Shown here one piece after another: positions 26,801-35,575 of a stretch of 64,000 bases of DNA (its first letter is position 1; every line of letters starts with the position of its first letter). The DNA is from Cernens ardua (GTDB taxonomy: Bacteria; Pseudomonadota; Gammaproteobacteria; Pseudomonadales; Halomonadaceae). The notes under the pieces were generated by a model. That model made no database searches. It was not told where the DNA came from and saw only the letters and a list, made by a program, of their open reading frames with translations. The translations under genes were made by a program, and so were the position numbers. The stretch spans positions 991,482-1,055,481 of the forward strand of contig NZ_JBPCZH010000001.1 in assembly GCF_051251085.1 (NCBI RefSeq), given 5' to 3'.

Positions 26801-29800
26801 TCTCAACTGCTGAAATGCTTACTCCACCATAACTCGACCAACCGAGTGCATTATTTGAAAAATTCGAATTAGGGACCAGGTTAAAGCCACTTCCGAAAGA
26901 TGCTGCGACATCTTCTATTTTCTGGGATAGAGCTTCATTGTCGGTGCTTTGCACATGGCTAAGAGATTGAATATCACTGGCATTTTTTTGAGTATTCGCC
27001 GTAAGTGATTTTATATCACTTGCTTGAGCAGATTGCTGCGTAGAGAGGGTTTTGAACTGTTGGTCAGCGTTCGCCTTGTTGTCGCCGACAGTCGTTGCCA
27101 ACCCATCGATACGACTATTGGTGGCACTGTTATGCTGAGCTTCAGTCTGTTGTGCTTGTGTAGCAGTACTCTGCGCGTTATCTGCAGCACTCTTGGCCGT
27201 TGAAATTTGCTGCGTAAGTGACTTGTTAGTAGTCGCCTGTGTTTGCTCGAAATCAGTGATATTTGCACTGTTTTGCGTAATACGAGAATCCAGTTTCTTT
27301 ATGTCAGAAGCATTTGCCTCATCTCCATCAATTCGTGCCTGCTGCTCTTCAGATACGGCGGCCTGCGTAGCTGGACCTATATACTCAAATTTCCAGTTAT
27401 TTGTTTGAAGAGATTGAACAGAAGTGTCATACCAATATACGCGGATCAAGCCTTGGGAGGAGTCATCAGTATCGCTTCCTGTGAAAGTGATTGTTTTCCA
27501 TGAATTTGCAGGTACAACTGCATTAGTGCCGCCTGAAGCTTCTTGTTTATTCTTATTCGTGGTATCGATCACTACGTAGTGATCGAAATATACGGTTATA
27601 TCTTTATCTGATGTATTACGAACATCGACAGAAGCTTTAAAGGAGTCAAACGCACTCAAATTAAATAGAGGGGTCTCAACTAGGCAGACGCCGCTATTGC
27701 TTGCCCTATTTACATTAAGAGAAAATTGTCCTTTCCAAGTGCTAATACCCAGGCTGCCGTTCTGTGTTGACCAGCCATAAGCATTATTGCTAAAGGTTGG
27801 ATTCGGAATCAGGTTGTAACCAGTAGTCTGCGATGCCTCAAGATTGCTGATAGCTTTCGTACTGGCCGAGTCTCCCGCCACGCGTGCTTGCTGTTCTTGG
27901 CTCAAGGCTGCTGATACATTGCCAACGCTGGTATTGGTTGTGTCTATACGTTTGCTGAGTGCCGAATCCTCGTTCGCACGGGTTTGTTCTTCTGAAGCAA
28001 GGTTAGACGATACGCTACCGACAGTGCTGTTCAAACCGTCAATACGCTTATTTGTCGCAGTATTATTAGTGTTAACGGTATTGGTCAGAGTAGTGATACC
28101 GTTTTTATTTGCGCTTACCTGCTGATTCAAGCCATCAATATCGTTGTTCAGAGATTCTGTGGCAGACTTGAGATCAGTATTCGCTTTGTCAGCCGAGGCT
28201 TGGGCCTGCTGCACCTCAATGTTCAATGAATCGGTGGAGTCTTTCAGGTCTGAGCTGGCTTTGTCAGCTGTTTTCTGCGCATTATCGGCTGATGTTTGTG
28301 CTTTCTGAACATCACTATCGATCTGAGTTGTTGCAGAATCAAGATTGCTCTGTACCTTGTTAGCGGCATTCAGAGCATTATCTGCCGAATTTTGGGCATT
28401 ATTTGCCCCTGTTTGGGCTTTATTTGCTGCTGCCTGTGCTGTTTTGGCATCGTTATCAGCTGAAGCTATAGATTGATTCAGATCAGACTTTGCATCATCA
28501 ATGCGCTGATTTACTGAGCCGTCACCATCGCCCGATATTTTCCCAATGTCGGACTGAAGATCCTTATTCAGGTCAGAATTGGTAATCTTACCGGAGATCA
28601 CCTGCATGATCTGGTCAGCATTGTTCTGTGTCTGGGCCTGTAGTTTGTACCAGTCACCCACACCATATGCATTGCGACCCCGCACCCAGTAATAATAAAT
28701 TGTGTTTGCTTCAAGCCCAACCTGGGTATAGCTGAGACCTTGCCCCAAATACGTTGCTTTACCCGCAACTTCACTATCGGCAATCGATCCGGTTTGGTCG
28801 TAATAATATTCCCACGTGCCGCCCCCCAGCGTCTGATCATCGCCAAGCACAGGGGTTAGTGACACTTCATAGTTACCAGTCGAGACATTGACACTGATGG
28901 GTACCGGCGGCACATTGATTTCAACCCCGATAGTTGCCTCACCGGATGTGTAACTTCCTCCTTTTGCGGCCACGGACATGTTGTATCTGCCCGCCACAAG
29001 ACCATGCAGTTGGACACGGGTGGATGTCGCCGGAACGTCAACAGAGTAGACATCGGCGGGATTTTCAGACTGTGTGCGCACATGGATGACATAACTATCA
29101 GCCATAGCTACAGCACCCCATGAAAGGACGCCCTGAACGCTATCGCCATAGGTCTGAACGGACCATTTCAGGTCTGTAGGAATATCCATTCCACCAGTCG
29201 GCAAAGAAATATATCCGAAGGGGTTATATGCCTGCCCGACTGCATCATCCCAGATACCGCTATCGGTTGTTTGCAGTGTGACGGAAATCCCCTGACTAGG
29301 ATCGTATTTCCAGTCATTAACGACAAATTCTCCGGACGTCATATTCAAACTTGGCAGATCAAGAGTGACAATCATTCCAGGGCGGCAGGCATAGCCGCTC
29401 AAATTCAGTGTCATGCTGATAGAGTGGGCACCACGGTTCTTTTTCAGCGCAATATTTGCCAAGCGTTGTGCTTGATAAGCATCAGTCACGTAGTCCAGCG
29501 TAAGAGATGAAGATTGCTCTCCTCCATCGGCAGTGATCCAATCCTGCATATAGACTGAGGGAAAATCTGTCTGTGCCCAACTAGACTGGGGATCAATAAA
29601 AGTGCCGGTCATGACATTCACGGCGTCTGCATTATCAACCTCAGTACTGCCCGAAACGGGACCGACCACCATTGGCTCGGTAATTGTAAATGTAGCGGGT
29701 CCATAATAGGCGCCGGCCTGAAGCGCCCAACGCCCCCCTGAAAGGATCAGATTACCTGCCATTGTGGTTTCAAGCTTTTGCAGCACGTCAGTACGCTTTT

Positions 29801-30560
29801 CGTCAGCTCCAATAACGGCAGCAGCGGTGTACCGTTTTGAGGTTGACTTATCTGGATTGGTAACAGTCTCATCGCACACATTGGCAGCGCTTGAGAATGC
29901 ATCCATGATGATTTCGTCATCAGGTACATTGCAGCGATTACGCAAATACCAGAGCGTCATAAGCGCCGGATTATCGCTGTACTCAGTTTTACCATTTCGA
30001 GGATCATATAGAGGTAGACCACGAACAACACACCGCACAGTGGGAATGCTTGTGAATACTTCAGGGTCATAGCGAAGAGATAGACGAAGGTAACTGATGC
30101 CGCGACCAATCTGAGTATCTTTCCAATCGGGGCAGCGTGCCATAAGGAATTGGTCTGGCTCTGTTTCATTGATACGAACTTCATAGCTGTAATCTTCTGA
30201 TGGATACTCAGTGATGAGTTTTTCATTCAGATAGATTTCATCTACACCCGTTATCTCGCCTTCGCTCAATACGTAAACCAGGTGCAGCCATTCGTGTTTG
30301 TAAGAGACAGTATGGTCTTCCTGTGCCCATGCAAGTACACCACCAGTAGAGGCGCGGCCAAGGATAAAACGGATGGGCGCTTTAGATGAACGAACAGTTT
30401 GGGCGCTCGGCGTAGAACCATTATTGGAAAGCTTGCTGCTCTCAAAATCATTGAATGCTGCAGCAGAGGCTGCAATGACAGCGCCCCAAGGGCCTCCCGC
30501 AACAAAACCTACTCCTGCAGAGACTGCAATATTTGCAACTGATTTTACGACCTTTCCCAT
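23862..30560 (-). CDS. Tip attachment (host specificity) protein J
   Basis: Central tail fibre-type protein of 2,232 residues, about twice lambda gpJ (1,132). The start at 30560 overlaps the preceding stop by one base (TAATG). Order: gpJ-like tail tip domains (SSKAPIRFILGRASTGGVLAW near the N-terminus), two fibronectin III-like domains about 457-650, an Ala/Asn/Asp-rich coiled coil to about 880, then four carbohydrate-binding-like modules (about 912-1062, 1222-1377, 1536-1691, 1784-1939) separated by coiled-coil linkers with recurring TEAQHNSATNSRIDGL, and a C-terminal DUF1983-like domain. It probably determines receptor binding. Modules 1 and 4 are nearly identical in DNA. Confidence 0.92.
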   Translation of the reverse strand: MGKVVKSVANIAVSAGVGFVAGGPWGAVIAASAAAFNDFESSKLSNNGSTPSAQTVRSSKAPIRFILGRASTGGVLAWAQEDHTVSYKHEWLHLVYVLSEGEITGVDEIYLNEKLITEYPSEDYSYEVRINETEPDQFLMARCPDWKDTQIGRGISYLRLSLRYDPEVFTSIPTVRCVVRGLPLYDPRNGKTEYSDNPALMTLWYLRNRCNVPDDEIIMDAFSSAANVCDETVTNPDKSTSKRYTAAAVIGADEKRTDVLQKLETTMAGNLILSGGRWALQAGAYYGPATFTITEPMVVGPVSGSTEVDNADAVNVMTGTFIDPQSSWAQTDFPSVYMQDWITADGGEQSSSLTLDYVTDAYQAQRLANIALKKNRGAHSISMTLNLSGYACRPGMIVTLDLPSLNMTSGEFVVNDWKYDPSQGISVTLQTTDSGIWDDAVGQAYNPFGYISLPTGGMDIPTDLKWSVQTYGDSVQGVLSWGAVAMADSYVIHVRTQSENPADVYSVDVPATSTRVQLHGLVAGRYNMSVAAKGGSYTSGEATIGVEINVPPVPISVNVSTGNYEVSLTPVLGDDQTLGGGTWEYYYDQTGSIADSEVAGKATYLGQGLSYTQVGLEANTIYYYWVRGRNAYGVGDWYKLQAQTQNNADQIMQVISGKITNSDLNKDLQSDIGKISGDGDGSVNQRIDDAKSDLNQSIASADNDAKTAQAAANKAQTGANNAQNSADNALNAANKVQSNLDSATTQIDSDVQKAQTSADNAQKTADKASSDLKDSTDSLNIEVQQAQASADKANTDLKSATESLNNDIDGLNQQVSANKNGITTLTNTVNTNNTATNKRIDGLNSTVGSVSSNLASEEQTRANEDSALSKRIDTTNTSVGNVSAALSQEQQARVAGDSASTKAISNLEASQTTGYNLIPNPTFSNNAYGWSTQNGSLGISTWKGQFSLNVNRASNSGVCLVETPLFNLSAFDSFKASVDVRNTSDKDITVYFDHYVVIDTTNKNKQEASGGTNAVVPANSWKTITFTGSDTDDSSQGLIRVYWYDTSVQSLQTNNWKFEYIGPATQAAVSEEQQARIDGDEANASDIKKLDSRITQNSANITDFEQTQATTNKSLTQQISTAKSAADNAQSTATQAQQTEAQHNSATNSRIDGLATTVGDNKANADQQFKTLSTQQSAQASDIKSLTANTQKNASDIQSLSHVQSTDNEALSQKIEDVAASFGSGFNLVPNSNFSNNALGWSSYGGVSISAVENAQGECIQGTGFGGSKWQGIQSKRFAVTQGRKFSAAIAVYFDCDDTVLASLELYTYPNATDINDVADINKYASIPPRKWVSMGLSGNIPDGVSAAQLWLTTTNAPNGLKVLTTNWQCEVQGPVLDAAIQSEATARANDKEALTQQINTAKSAADNAQSTATQAQNTEASHNKATNDRIDVVTTKVDNNSTAITQETSARQEGDTANEKALQQLSGKVEGNSSAITAEASARQTADSANTKALNDYKSQTDKSLSGIISQQSTLADAQNAQANSLKDLSASFGSGSNLIPNSVFDDNARGWTTQRGTLAVSYWNGQQSLKINRMDVGTGSSVCLVESPLFNVTTGQFTASVDIQNNGDSAVTAHFDHYIVVDPNNSSKQQSVNGTSAVIPPNSWMTLTFSGQESDRGSHGLVRVYWYEQRVSSINTNNWKFEIMGPATNAAIQDEATARANDKQALTQQIQSAQSTASNAQSAVISLQNTEAQHNSATNSRIDGLNTSVNNNKANADQQFKTLSSNQSAQATEISNVAASFGSGYNAVVNPTFANNAYGWSTQNGTLSVSTWQGQFSLNINRVNSSGVCLVESPLFNLNSNDAFKASVDVQNTSSKAVTVNFDHYAVVNTINTSKQQPVNGTSVEIPANTWKTITFTGTETNDSSRGLIRVYWYDTSVQSLQTNNWKFEFLGPATSAAIQSEATARANDKEALTQQIQSAQSAASNAQSSITSLQNTEAQHNSATNSRIDDLSTTVGENSSKIQQESQTRTSQNAAVTKQLNQLSTTVSNNQSVVQNDYYTKSQTDSAVANAKQTVQASSNKNASDIASTQQYLNAGVKDGNVWAGYTLKLNANGHATGFGLYNNARSTQAIFDVDSFAVGSGQTGDTYPFMISGNTVYIKSAMLGSAEITNRLWSPNYWWNTDTDWGGMCLMFDQGKIFCDQAYIKGQVHATTFSASSGTSGARTEMTERGTRVYDENGQIRIKLGNLS
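24745..27827 (-). repeat. Four-fold module repeat inside the J gene
   Basis: Modules of about 460 bp at roughly 27827-27375, 26896-26430, 25956-25490 and 25212-24745. Modules 1 and 4 share long near-identical DNA (for example around 27402-27450 and 24779-24830); module 3 is close and module 2 divergent. Linkers also recur. Homologous recombination could change the copy number. Confidence 0.85.
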
Positions 30561-30958
30561 TACTCTACTCTCCACGCCATAACTGGCGTTACATTTATTC
30601 GCGTGATGCCACTATCCGATGTGGCGAAGATACTGTTTGCCCATACAACGCCCATGGACAGTCCTTGCGGTCCTCTAAAGGCCACAATGTCGCCACGTTG
30701 TGCGTTAAGGGGATTAATGCGGGTGAAACAAGCGTCCCAAACTGCCTCTAATGAGCCTGGTTCTTTGAGGATAAGCCGCTTTGCTTCATACTCGGTTGAA
30801 TATCTTCCGTAGTAGGGTTTCATCGGATCTACACCACATATAGACATGCAGATGCCTGCCGCGAAGATGCAGCAATCGAAGGTGCCCCACTGAAAAGGTG
30901 TGTCTAAATGCGAAGAAAGGTAAGTATGAAGGTCAGCGGCCCATGTGGGCCTGCGCAT
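30560..30958 (-). CDS. NlpC/P60-like tail assembly protein (DUF6950-like)
   Basis: 132 residues. The block PFQWGTFDCCIFAAG carries the Cys expected of a papain-like NlpC/P60 fold, as in lambda gpK and DUF6950 proteins, and GDIVAFRGPQGLSMGVVW fits the following strands. A second Cys directly beside the catalytic one is unusual. It lies directly upstream of J and overlaps neighbours by one base on each side. Likely processes or plugs the tail tip during assembly or entry; activity is not proven. Confidence 0.7.
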   Translation of the reverse strand: MRRPTWAADLHTYLSSHLDTPFQWGTFDCCIFAAGICMSICGVDPMKPYYGRYSTEYEAKRLILKEPGSLEAVWDACFTRINPLNAQRGDIVAFRGPQGLSMGVVWANSIFATSDSGITRINVTPVMAWRVE

Positions 30959-31554
30959 TAGTTTGAATAGTTAAAGGGTTGTGCATCCTGTTTCTGTCCC
31001 CAATAAAGGGGCCAGTCTGCCATTTGTGCCACTGCGTAAAAGAACCGGTCACCGTCATGACGGGCGCGATGACTTTCATCAGTCCATCTCTCGGTTCCTG
31101 TCCGGTTCCACTCTGCCATGCGGTCCACAAGAGGGACTGTTATCTTGTTGTCCCCCTGATTACCGCCATATTCGTATTTAGCGGCATCCATACGGCCAGA
31201 AAACAGAATATCGCTGGCATAATTTCCATCTTTATCGAATACAACAATCAACAGGCGGCCAAAGCGACCACGACACTTTTCTACCATAGTTGATCGAATC
31301 ATCTGACTGTCTAAGCCCGATATGGTCAGATTGATGGTTTTACTCGACTGGTCGGAAAACGACTCCTGCGCTGCATCTATCGTGCCGAATTGCCCTACTC
31401 CGTAGTAGGTTTTACCATCGACAATGATTTCACCAGTACCAGTATGCAGGTAAGCAGGGTCATCCTGAAAATCCAGTTCTGCAGCCATGGCAATGAGTGG
31501 CGATTCCGTGCTGAGAAGCTGTAGAACGCTTTCGGAAAAAGGCGCATATTGCAT
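30958..31554 (-). CDS. Tail tip protein, DUF2163-like
   Basis: 198 residues, beta-rich (YLHTGTGEIIVDGKTYYGVG, QSSKTINLTISGLDSQM, ILFSGRMDAAKYEYGG), ending in a segment resembling baseplate hub proteins whose C-terminus carries an HDGDRFF-type motif. In siphoviruses such genes lie between the distal tail protein and J and build the tail tip. Start and stop overlap neighbours by one base, so it is translated as part of the tail tip cassette. Confidence 0.6.
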   Translation of the reverse strand: MQYAPFSESVLQLLSTESPLIAMAAELDFQDDPAYLHTGTGEIIVDGKTYYGVGQFGTIDAAQESFSDQSSKTINLTISGLDSQMIRSTMVEKCRGRFGRLLIVVFDKDGNYASDILFSGRMDAAKYEYGGNQGDNKITVPLVDRMAEWNRTGTERWTDESHRARHDGDRFFYAVAQMADWPLYWGQKQDAQPFNYSN

Positions 31555-32144
31555 TAGAACGCCTCCCTGAAGGTGATCGTAGTTGACGATATGATCGGTT
31601 GCCGATTGATTGAATACTGATCAGTGGTGAGCCGCATTTCACTTGCCGGACGGAAATATTCCACTGGCTGCCCAGAGGCAATGTTAGCCCGCAAGCGGCG
31701 GTTAAGAGGCAAATTGGCCGTGCCATCGTTACCACTTGCAATATCTTCCAATATCTCAAACATTTCGCCATTCACGCTCACATAATCCCCTGCCTGAAAA
31801 CATGCCTTACTCTTTGGTAGTCCAGTCACAACAAGATTGACGGATTGTGCCTTGCCGTCAGTGACGGTAACTTTCCCCAAGTCCTGCGCCTTACGATTGC
31901 GAACAAAGTCAGGGATGAGACAAGTTCCTTGCATACCCTGTAGGCGGCCAAGCATAACAGTAAGGCGACGCTCGACGTCTTGCTTCATGGTGTCGAACGT
32001 CATATCACATGACCAATATGAGCCAGGGTAACCGTACACATCCTGAGAGTTTGACAGCACAGACGTAAACGCAAAGTTGTTGTAGTTCATCCGCCACACT
32101 TGGCTTTGTGGCCTAAAATCAAGAGGCCACGTAAATATTGCCAT
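31554..32144 (-). CDS. Distal tail-type protein
   Basis: 196 residues, following the tape measure gene. The opening IFTWPLDFRPQSQVWRMNYN and the C-terminal STTITFREAF resemble conserved proteins encoded right after the tape measure in Pseudomonas and Halomonas siphophages. Probably forms the ring at the distal end of the tail tube. The exact family is not certain; position is the main evidence. One-base overlaps on both sides. Confidence 0.55.
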   Translation of the reverse strand: MAIFTWPLDFRPQSQVWRMNYNNFAFTSVLSNSQDVYGYPGSYWSCDMTFDTMKQDVERRLTVMLGRLQGMQGTCLIPDFVRNRKAQDLGKVTVTDGKAQSVNLVVTGLPKSKACFQAGDYVSVNGEMFEILEDIASGNDGTANLPLNRRLRANIASGQPVEYFRPASEMRLTTDQYSINRQPIISSTTITFREAF

Positions 32145-35100
32145 TACTTGATTCCTCTACGGATTGATTGAAGGATTGGTCCGTTACTTCTGATATCCTG
32201 CTGTATCTGCTGATAGGCTAGCTTTGCCCCATTGTAAGAAGCTTGTTGTACTGCTTGAGGATCATGGGCACCGCGCGCATCAACATGTAAAACAGGCGAG
32301 TAATGGACATGAACATCGCCGTTTTTCGAATTATCTGAAGGTTGAGCTGATTGCGCAGATGAATATGTTCTAGGAGATACATAGCCACCGTTGGCATAAC
32401 CACGATTGAGGTTGTCAAGATAGTTACGCATACCGGGCTGCCGGGTGACTTCCGAGCGAATAACGTATTCTTCCGCATGAACGACACCAGCGGGTTGGTA
32501 TTTCGAGCCATGACCGGTATAGCCGCCAGCTGAGAAGCCGACCGAGTGCCCAACTACATCCGATATACCTTTAAATGCGCCAGAAGAAATGCTTTCACCG
32601 CCTGAAGAACCACCAAAGAGATTGGTCAATCCTAGAACTGAACGCTGAATTGCTACTTTGGCAAAGTCAGAAACAATCTCTCGTGAAAAATCAGCAAGAT
32701 TTAGTTTTCCAGTGGCAACAAAATTTGCTAGATCGTTGGTGGCTGAACTGAACGCATTGCTGAATAACGACTTGGTCATGTCAGCAGTATTCTTCGCCTG
32801 ATCAAGGTAATCCTGCCATGCCGAACTGGCACCATTCTTCCAATTACCCTGCATGGCATCCAACTGCTTGTACATGTCCTGCTGATCACCAAGCGTCAAT
32901 TCCATCATTTTGCGCTGTGCAGCTATCTCACCAGTGATGTAATTTTGTTGATCCAGATTGTGTGTCTGCGAACGTTGTTGCTCAAGCTGAGTGACCTGCT
33001 GCTGGAATTGCTGCTGTGTCTGAAGAAGCTGCTGAGCGCGTTGAAATTCTTGGCTACCCATCCCAACACCTGCCACTTGCAGCATGTTCTGCTGTTGCTG
33101 TGTCGTACGCTGGGCATCAAGTGTGGCTTGGTACTCTTTCAACCTATCTGACGTAGAATGGATGGAGTCGGCGACTTTCTGATACGACGCAGCGGCATTT
33201 ACCCGGGCAACAGTGGCCTCAATCTCGTTACTGCTACCGTCTTTTACGGCACGGCTAATATCAGCGAGTTGGCCTTGATACTTGGCCTGTGCGACATCCA
33301 GCGCGTTGTAAGGAGTGATCAGACTTGAGATTGTCTGACGCTCGCGCATCATCTGTTCGATTTGTTGGTTAACTGCTGAGTGGCTGGAGCGTGTGTGATG
33401 TGGGGCTCCCGGAACCTTACCGACAGCCGCATTGATTGCATTACGCTCTTGGGCTGCTGATATTGATTTCCCAGCGTTACGTGCCAATTCTATTTGTTCG
33501 CGAGTTTGCTTAGTTACGTCGGCTACTCGCTGGGCATATGTTTTTGTGCTTTCTGATAGCTTATCCCATGTGTTAATGGCATTAATGTTAATGTCATTTA
33601 GCGCTTTTTGATTCTGAGTAAAAGCATCATATCCGGTTGAAACATTAAGTTGCCTCCGGAGGTTTTCAATTTGCTGTCTTTCCTGCTCGGCATATCTCAA
33701 TTGCGCTCCTAGTGGATTGAATATACCTACCGAGCTGCCATTATCTGAATAACCAACACTCCTCATCCGCTGGATTTCTTGGGTTGTGGCAGCTAGATTA
33801 GCTTGAGCACTAGCTATTTGCTGGGTAAGGGGTGTCGTTCTACCCAACCCCATTATCTTTTCCCAGACGCTAGAAACTGTTCCTGCAACACCTTCCCATG
33901 CTCTTTCAACGTACCCAGCCTGTTGCTGCATCTCTTTGGAGCGTTGTTCATGAACCTGCTCTAATGCATTCATGGCGGCCTGCGTGGCTCCCATGGCATC
34001 GCCTGATTTTTGCAGGGCATCAATCTCTTCAAATTGAGAAGTGGTTAGAAAATGATATTGGTCATTGAGCTTCTGTATTGCTTGAACTGGATTTCCCTCT
34101 AGGGATGCATACTGGGAAACAATGTCTTGTATTGATTGACCTGATGCCCTGCTGTACTCTTCGGCTGCCTGAGCAATTTGCTGGTACTGGTTCTGGGCAA
34201 ATTTTCCTGTTTGAACCACTTGAGTAAGGGCTGATATAGCATCCCCACGAGTCACACCTGATATTTTGGCGATGTTGTCAGCCATACCAGATAAAACATC
34301 AGAACTTCCAATACCACCCTGTCCTGTCGAAATTATGGCCTTATTAAGACCATCCATTTCATTGGCGCCCTTATAGGCTGCAACTGCTAATCCTCCTATA
34401 GCTGCGGCGACTAAAGTATAAGGGTTAACCATGCTTCCAATAACACGCGCTGTGGCTGTACCAGCCTCTCCGATACTACCGAACATATCACGCAACTGGC
34501 CGCCCTGCTGGATTGCAACAAGGTAAGCCGGCTCACCACCTATAAGACTAGTGAAAATATCTGTAAGCTGAGGTGCCACCATTTCGGTCTCACGCGCCAG
34601 TGTTCTTTCTGCACTTGCTACCGAACGACTGGTATTACCAAAGCGTCCAAGCGATTCGCGTGACTGGTCGATTTTTGCTTTCAGAGTGTCGAATGTTTCA
34701 GTATCCACTATCCCATTTTTGAAATGAACGCGCAGTTGCTCTTCTTGTTGATCCAATTTATCAAGACGAGCAATAACTGGATCAATTTGGTTTACTAACC
34801 GGTTAAAAACTTCGCTTTGATTTTCCAGCGAATCGTTAGCGTTGGCTGTAGTTACTGATGTTGTGCGGCTGCTTTTATTGAGGCTGTTAATAGCATCCGT
34901 GTACATTTTTGTTTGGCGCTGACTTTCACGCAAGGTATTTGTAGCTAGCTTATCGATCGAGTTGTTCATGCCCAGAACATTTTTTGTCAGCTCTGCTGTA
35001 GCTGCTGCATTCGCTCTCATCTCAGCAACAAGCTTATTCATTTCCACTGATGCTGACTGCGCTTTTTGCCCGGCATTGCCGGTTGATGACCCAGCGCTGT

Positions 35101-35227
35101 TCATCGACTGAGAGACACTTAATCCCGCCTCTTCGAGCGTTTTTAATCGAGCCCGCAATCCGTCAATCTGCTGCTGCGCACTCATCGAATCAATAACGAT
35201 AGAGAGACGGGATTCTTTAACAGTCAT
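32144..35227 (-). CDS. Tail tape measure protein
   Basis: 1,027 residues; sets tail length and is delivered with DNA. N-terminal coiled coil (MSAQQQIDGLRARLKTLEEAG), hydrophobic middle (GSMVNPYTLVAAAIGGLAVA), Gln-rich helices (TQQQQNMLQVAGVGM), and a C-terminal lambda-type tape measure domain (WQDYLDQAKNTADMTKSLFS, then DFSREIVSDFAKVAIQRS). By the usual ratio of about 1.5 angstrom per residue the tail would be roughly 150 nm, an estimate only. It comes after the G/T chaperones and moron block and before the tail tip genes, as in lambda. Confidence 0.92.
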   Translation of the reverse strand: MTVKESRLSIVIDSMSAQQQIDGLRARLKTLEEAGLSVSQSMNSAGSSTGNAGQKAQSASVEMNKLVAEMRANAAATAELTKNVLGMNNSIDKLATNTLRESQRQTKMYTDAINSLNKSSRTTSVTTANANDSLENQSEVFNRLVNQIDPVIARLDKLDQQEEQLRVHFKNGIVDTETFDTLKAKIDQSRESLGRFGNTSRSVASAERTLARETEMVAPQLTDIFTSLIGGEPAYLVAIQQGGQLRDMFGSIGEAGTATARVIGSMVNPYTLVAAAIGGLAVAAYKGANEMDGLNKAIISTGQGGIGSSDVLSGMADNIAKISGVTRGDAISALTQVVQTGKFAQNQYQQIAQAAEEYSRASGQSIQDIVSQYASLEGNPVQAIQKLNDQYHFLTTSQFEEIDALQKSGDAMGATQAAMNALEQVHEQRSKEMQQQAGYVERAWEGVAGTVSSVWEKIMGLGRTTPLTQQIASAQANLAATTQEIQRMRSVGYSDNGSSVGIFNPLGAQLRYAEQERQQIENLRRQLNVSTGYDAFTQNQKALNDININAINTWDKLSESTKTYAQRVADVTKQTREQIELARNAGKSISAAQERNAINAAVGKVPGAPHHTRSSHSAVNQQIEQMMRERQTISSLITPYNALDVAQAKYQGQLADISRAVKDGSSNEIEATVARVNAAASYQKVADSIHSTSDRLKEYQATLDAQRTTQQQQNMLQVAGVGMGSQEFQRAQQLLQTQQQFQQQVTQLEQQRSQTHNLDQQNYITGEIAAQRKMMELTLGDQQDMYKQLDAMQGNWKNGASSAWQDYLDQAKNTADMTKSLFSNAFSSATNDLANFVATGKLNLADFSREIVSDFAKVAIQRSVLGLTNLFGGSSGGESISSGAFKGISDVVGHSVGFSAGGYTGHGSKYQPAGVVHAEEYVIRSEVTRQPGMRNYLDNLNRGYANGGYVSPRTYSSAQSAQPSDNSKNGDVHVHYSPVLHVDARGAHDPQAVQQASYNGAKLAYQQIQQDIRSNGPILQSIRRGIK

Positions 35228-35244
35228 CTACTTTTCTCCAGACG

Positions 35245-35267
35245 AAAAAAAACCGCTCAATGGCGGT
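35245..35267 (-). terminator. Hairpin with T-tract just before the tape measure gene
   Basis: On the minus strand CCGC-6 nt-GCGG followed by T8, then CTGGAG and the tape measure ATG. One of several hairpin/T-tract elements placed directly ahead of ribosome binding sites in this phage. Confidence 0.6.
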
Positions 35268-35290
35268 GGATGTGATGCGAATGTTTATGG

Positions 35291-35440
35291 CTAGTGGATA
35301 AGGCCAGAGGGCGCTATAGCAGCTATCAGTTTTGCTACGGCCCAAATAGCTGCGACGGCTACTGCGCCCCATGCCAGTCGTCGAGAATGAGGATTTGCAG
35401 ACATGTTGTGCAACACCTCCAATATTTTGCTAAAATCCAT
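35291..35440 (-). CDS. Small membrane protein
   Basis: 49 codons from ATG 35440, with AAGGA 7 nt upstream; an in-frame ATG at 35404 with GGAGG is an internal alternative. The protein starts MDFSKILEVLHNMSANPHSRR and continues into one membrane segment (AWGAVAVAAIWAVAKLIAAI). It sits between the SHOCT gene and the tape measure gene. No function recognised; small membrane proteins at this place are frequent in siphophages. Confidence 0.5.
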   Translation of the reverse strand: MDFSKILEVLHNMSANPHSRRLAWGAVAVAAIWAVAKLIAAIAPSGLIH

Positions 35441-35522
35441 TCATGATTCCTTGAGTTAGCAAGGTTTCTATTTTGGCCCTGACGATGTTCGCGCATCTTC
35501 GGGGCTTCGTTTTTTAGGCAAT

Positions 35523-35542
35523 AAAAAACCCGCCGAAGCGGG
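35523..35542 (-). terminator. Terminator after the SHOCT gene
   Basis: On the minus strand CCCGC-TTCG-GCGGG followed by T6. It lies about 35 bp past the SHOCT gene stop and probably ends the moron transcript. Confidence 0.75.
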
Positions 35543-35575
35543 AATTAGTCGATTTTCTAAGTCTCTGGCAATGAT

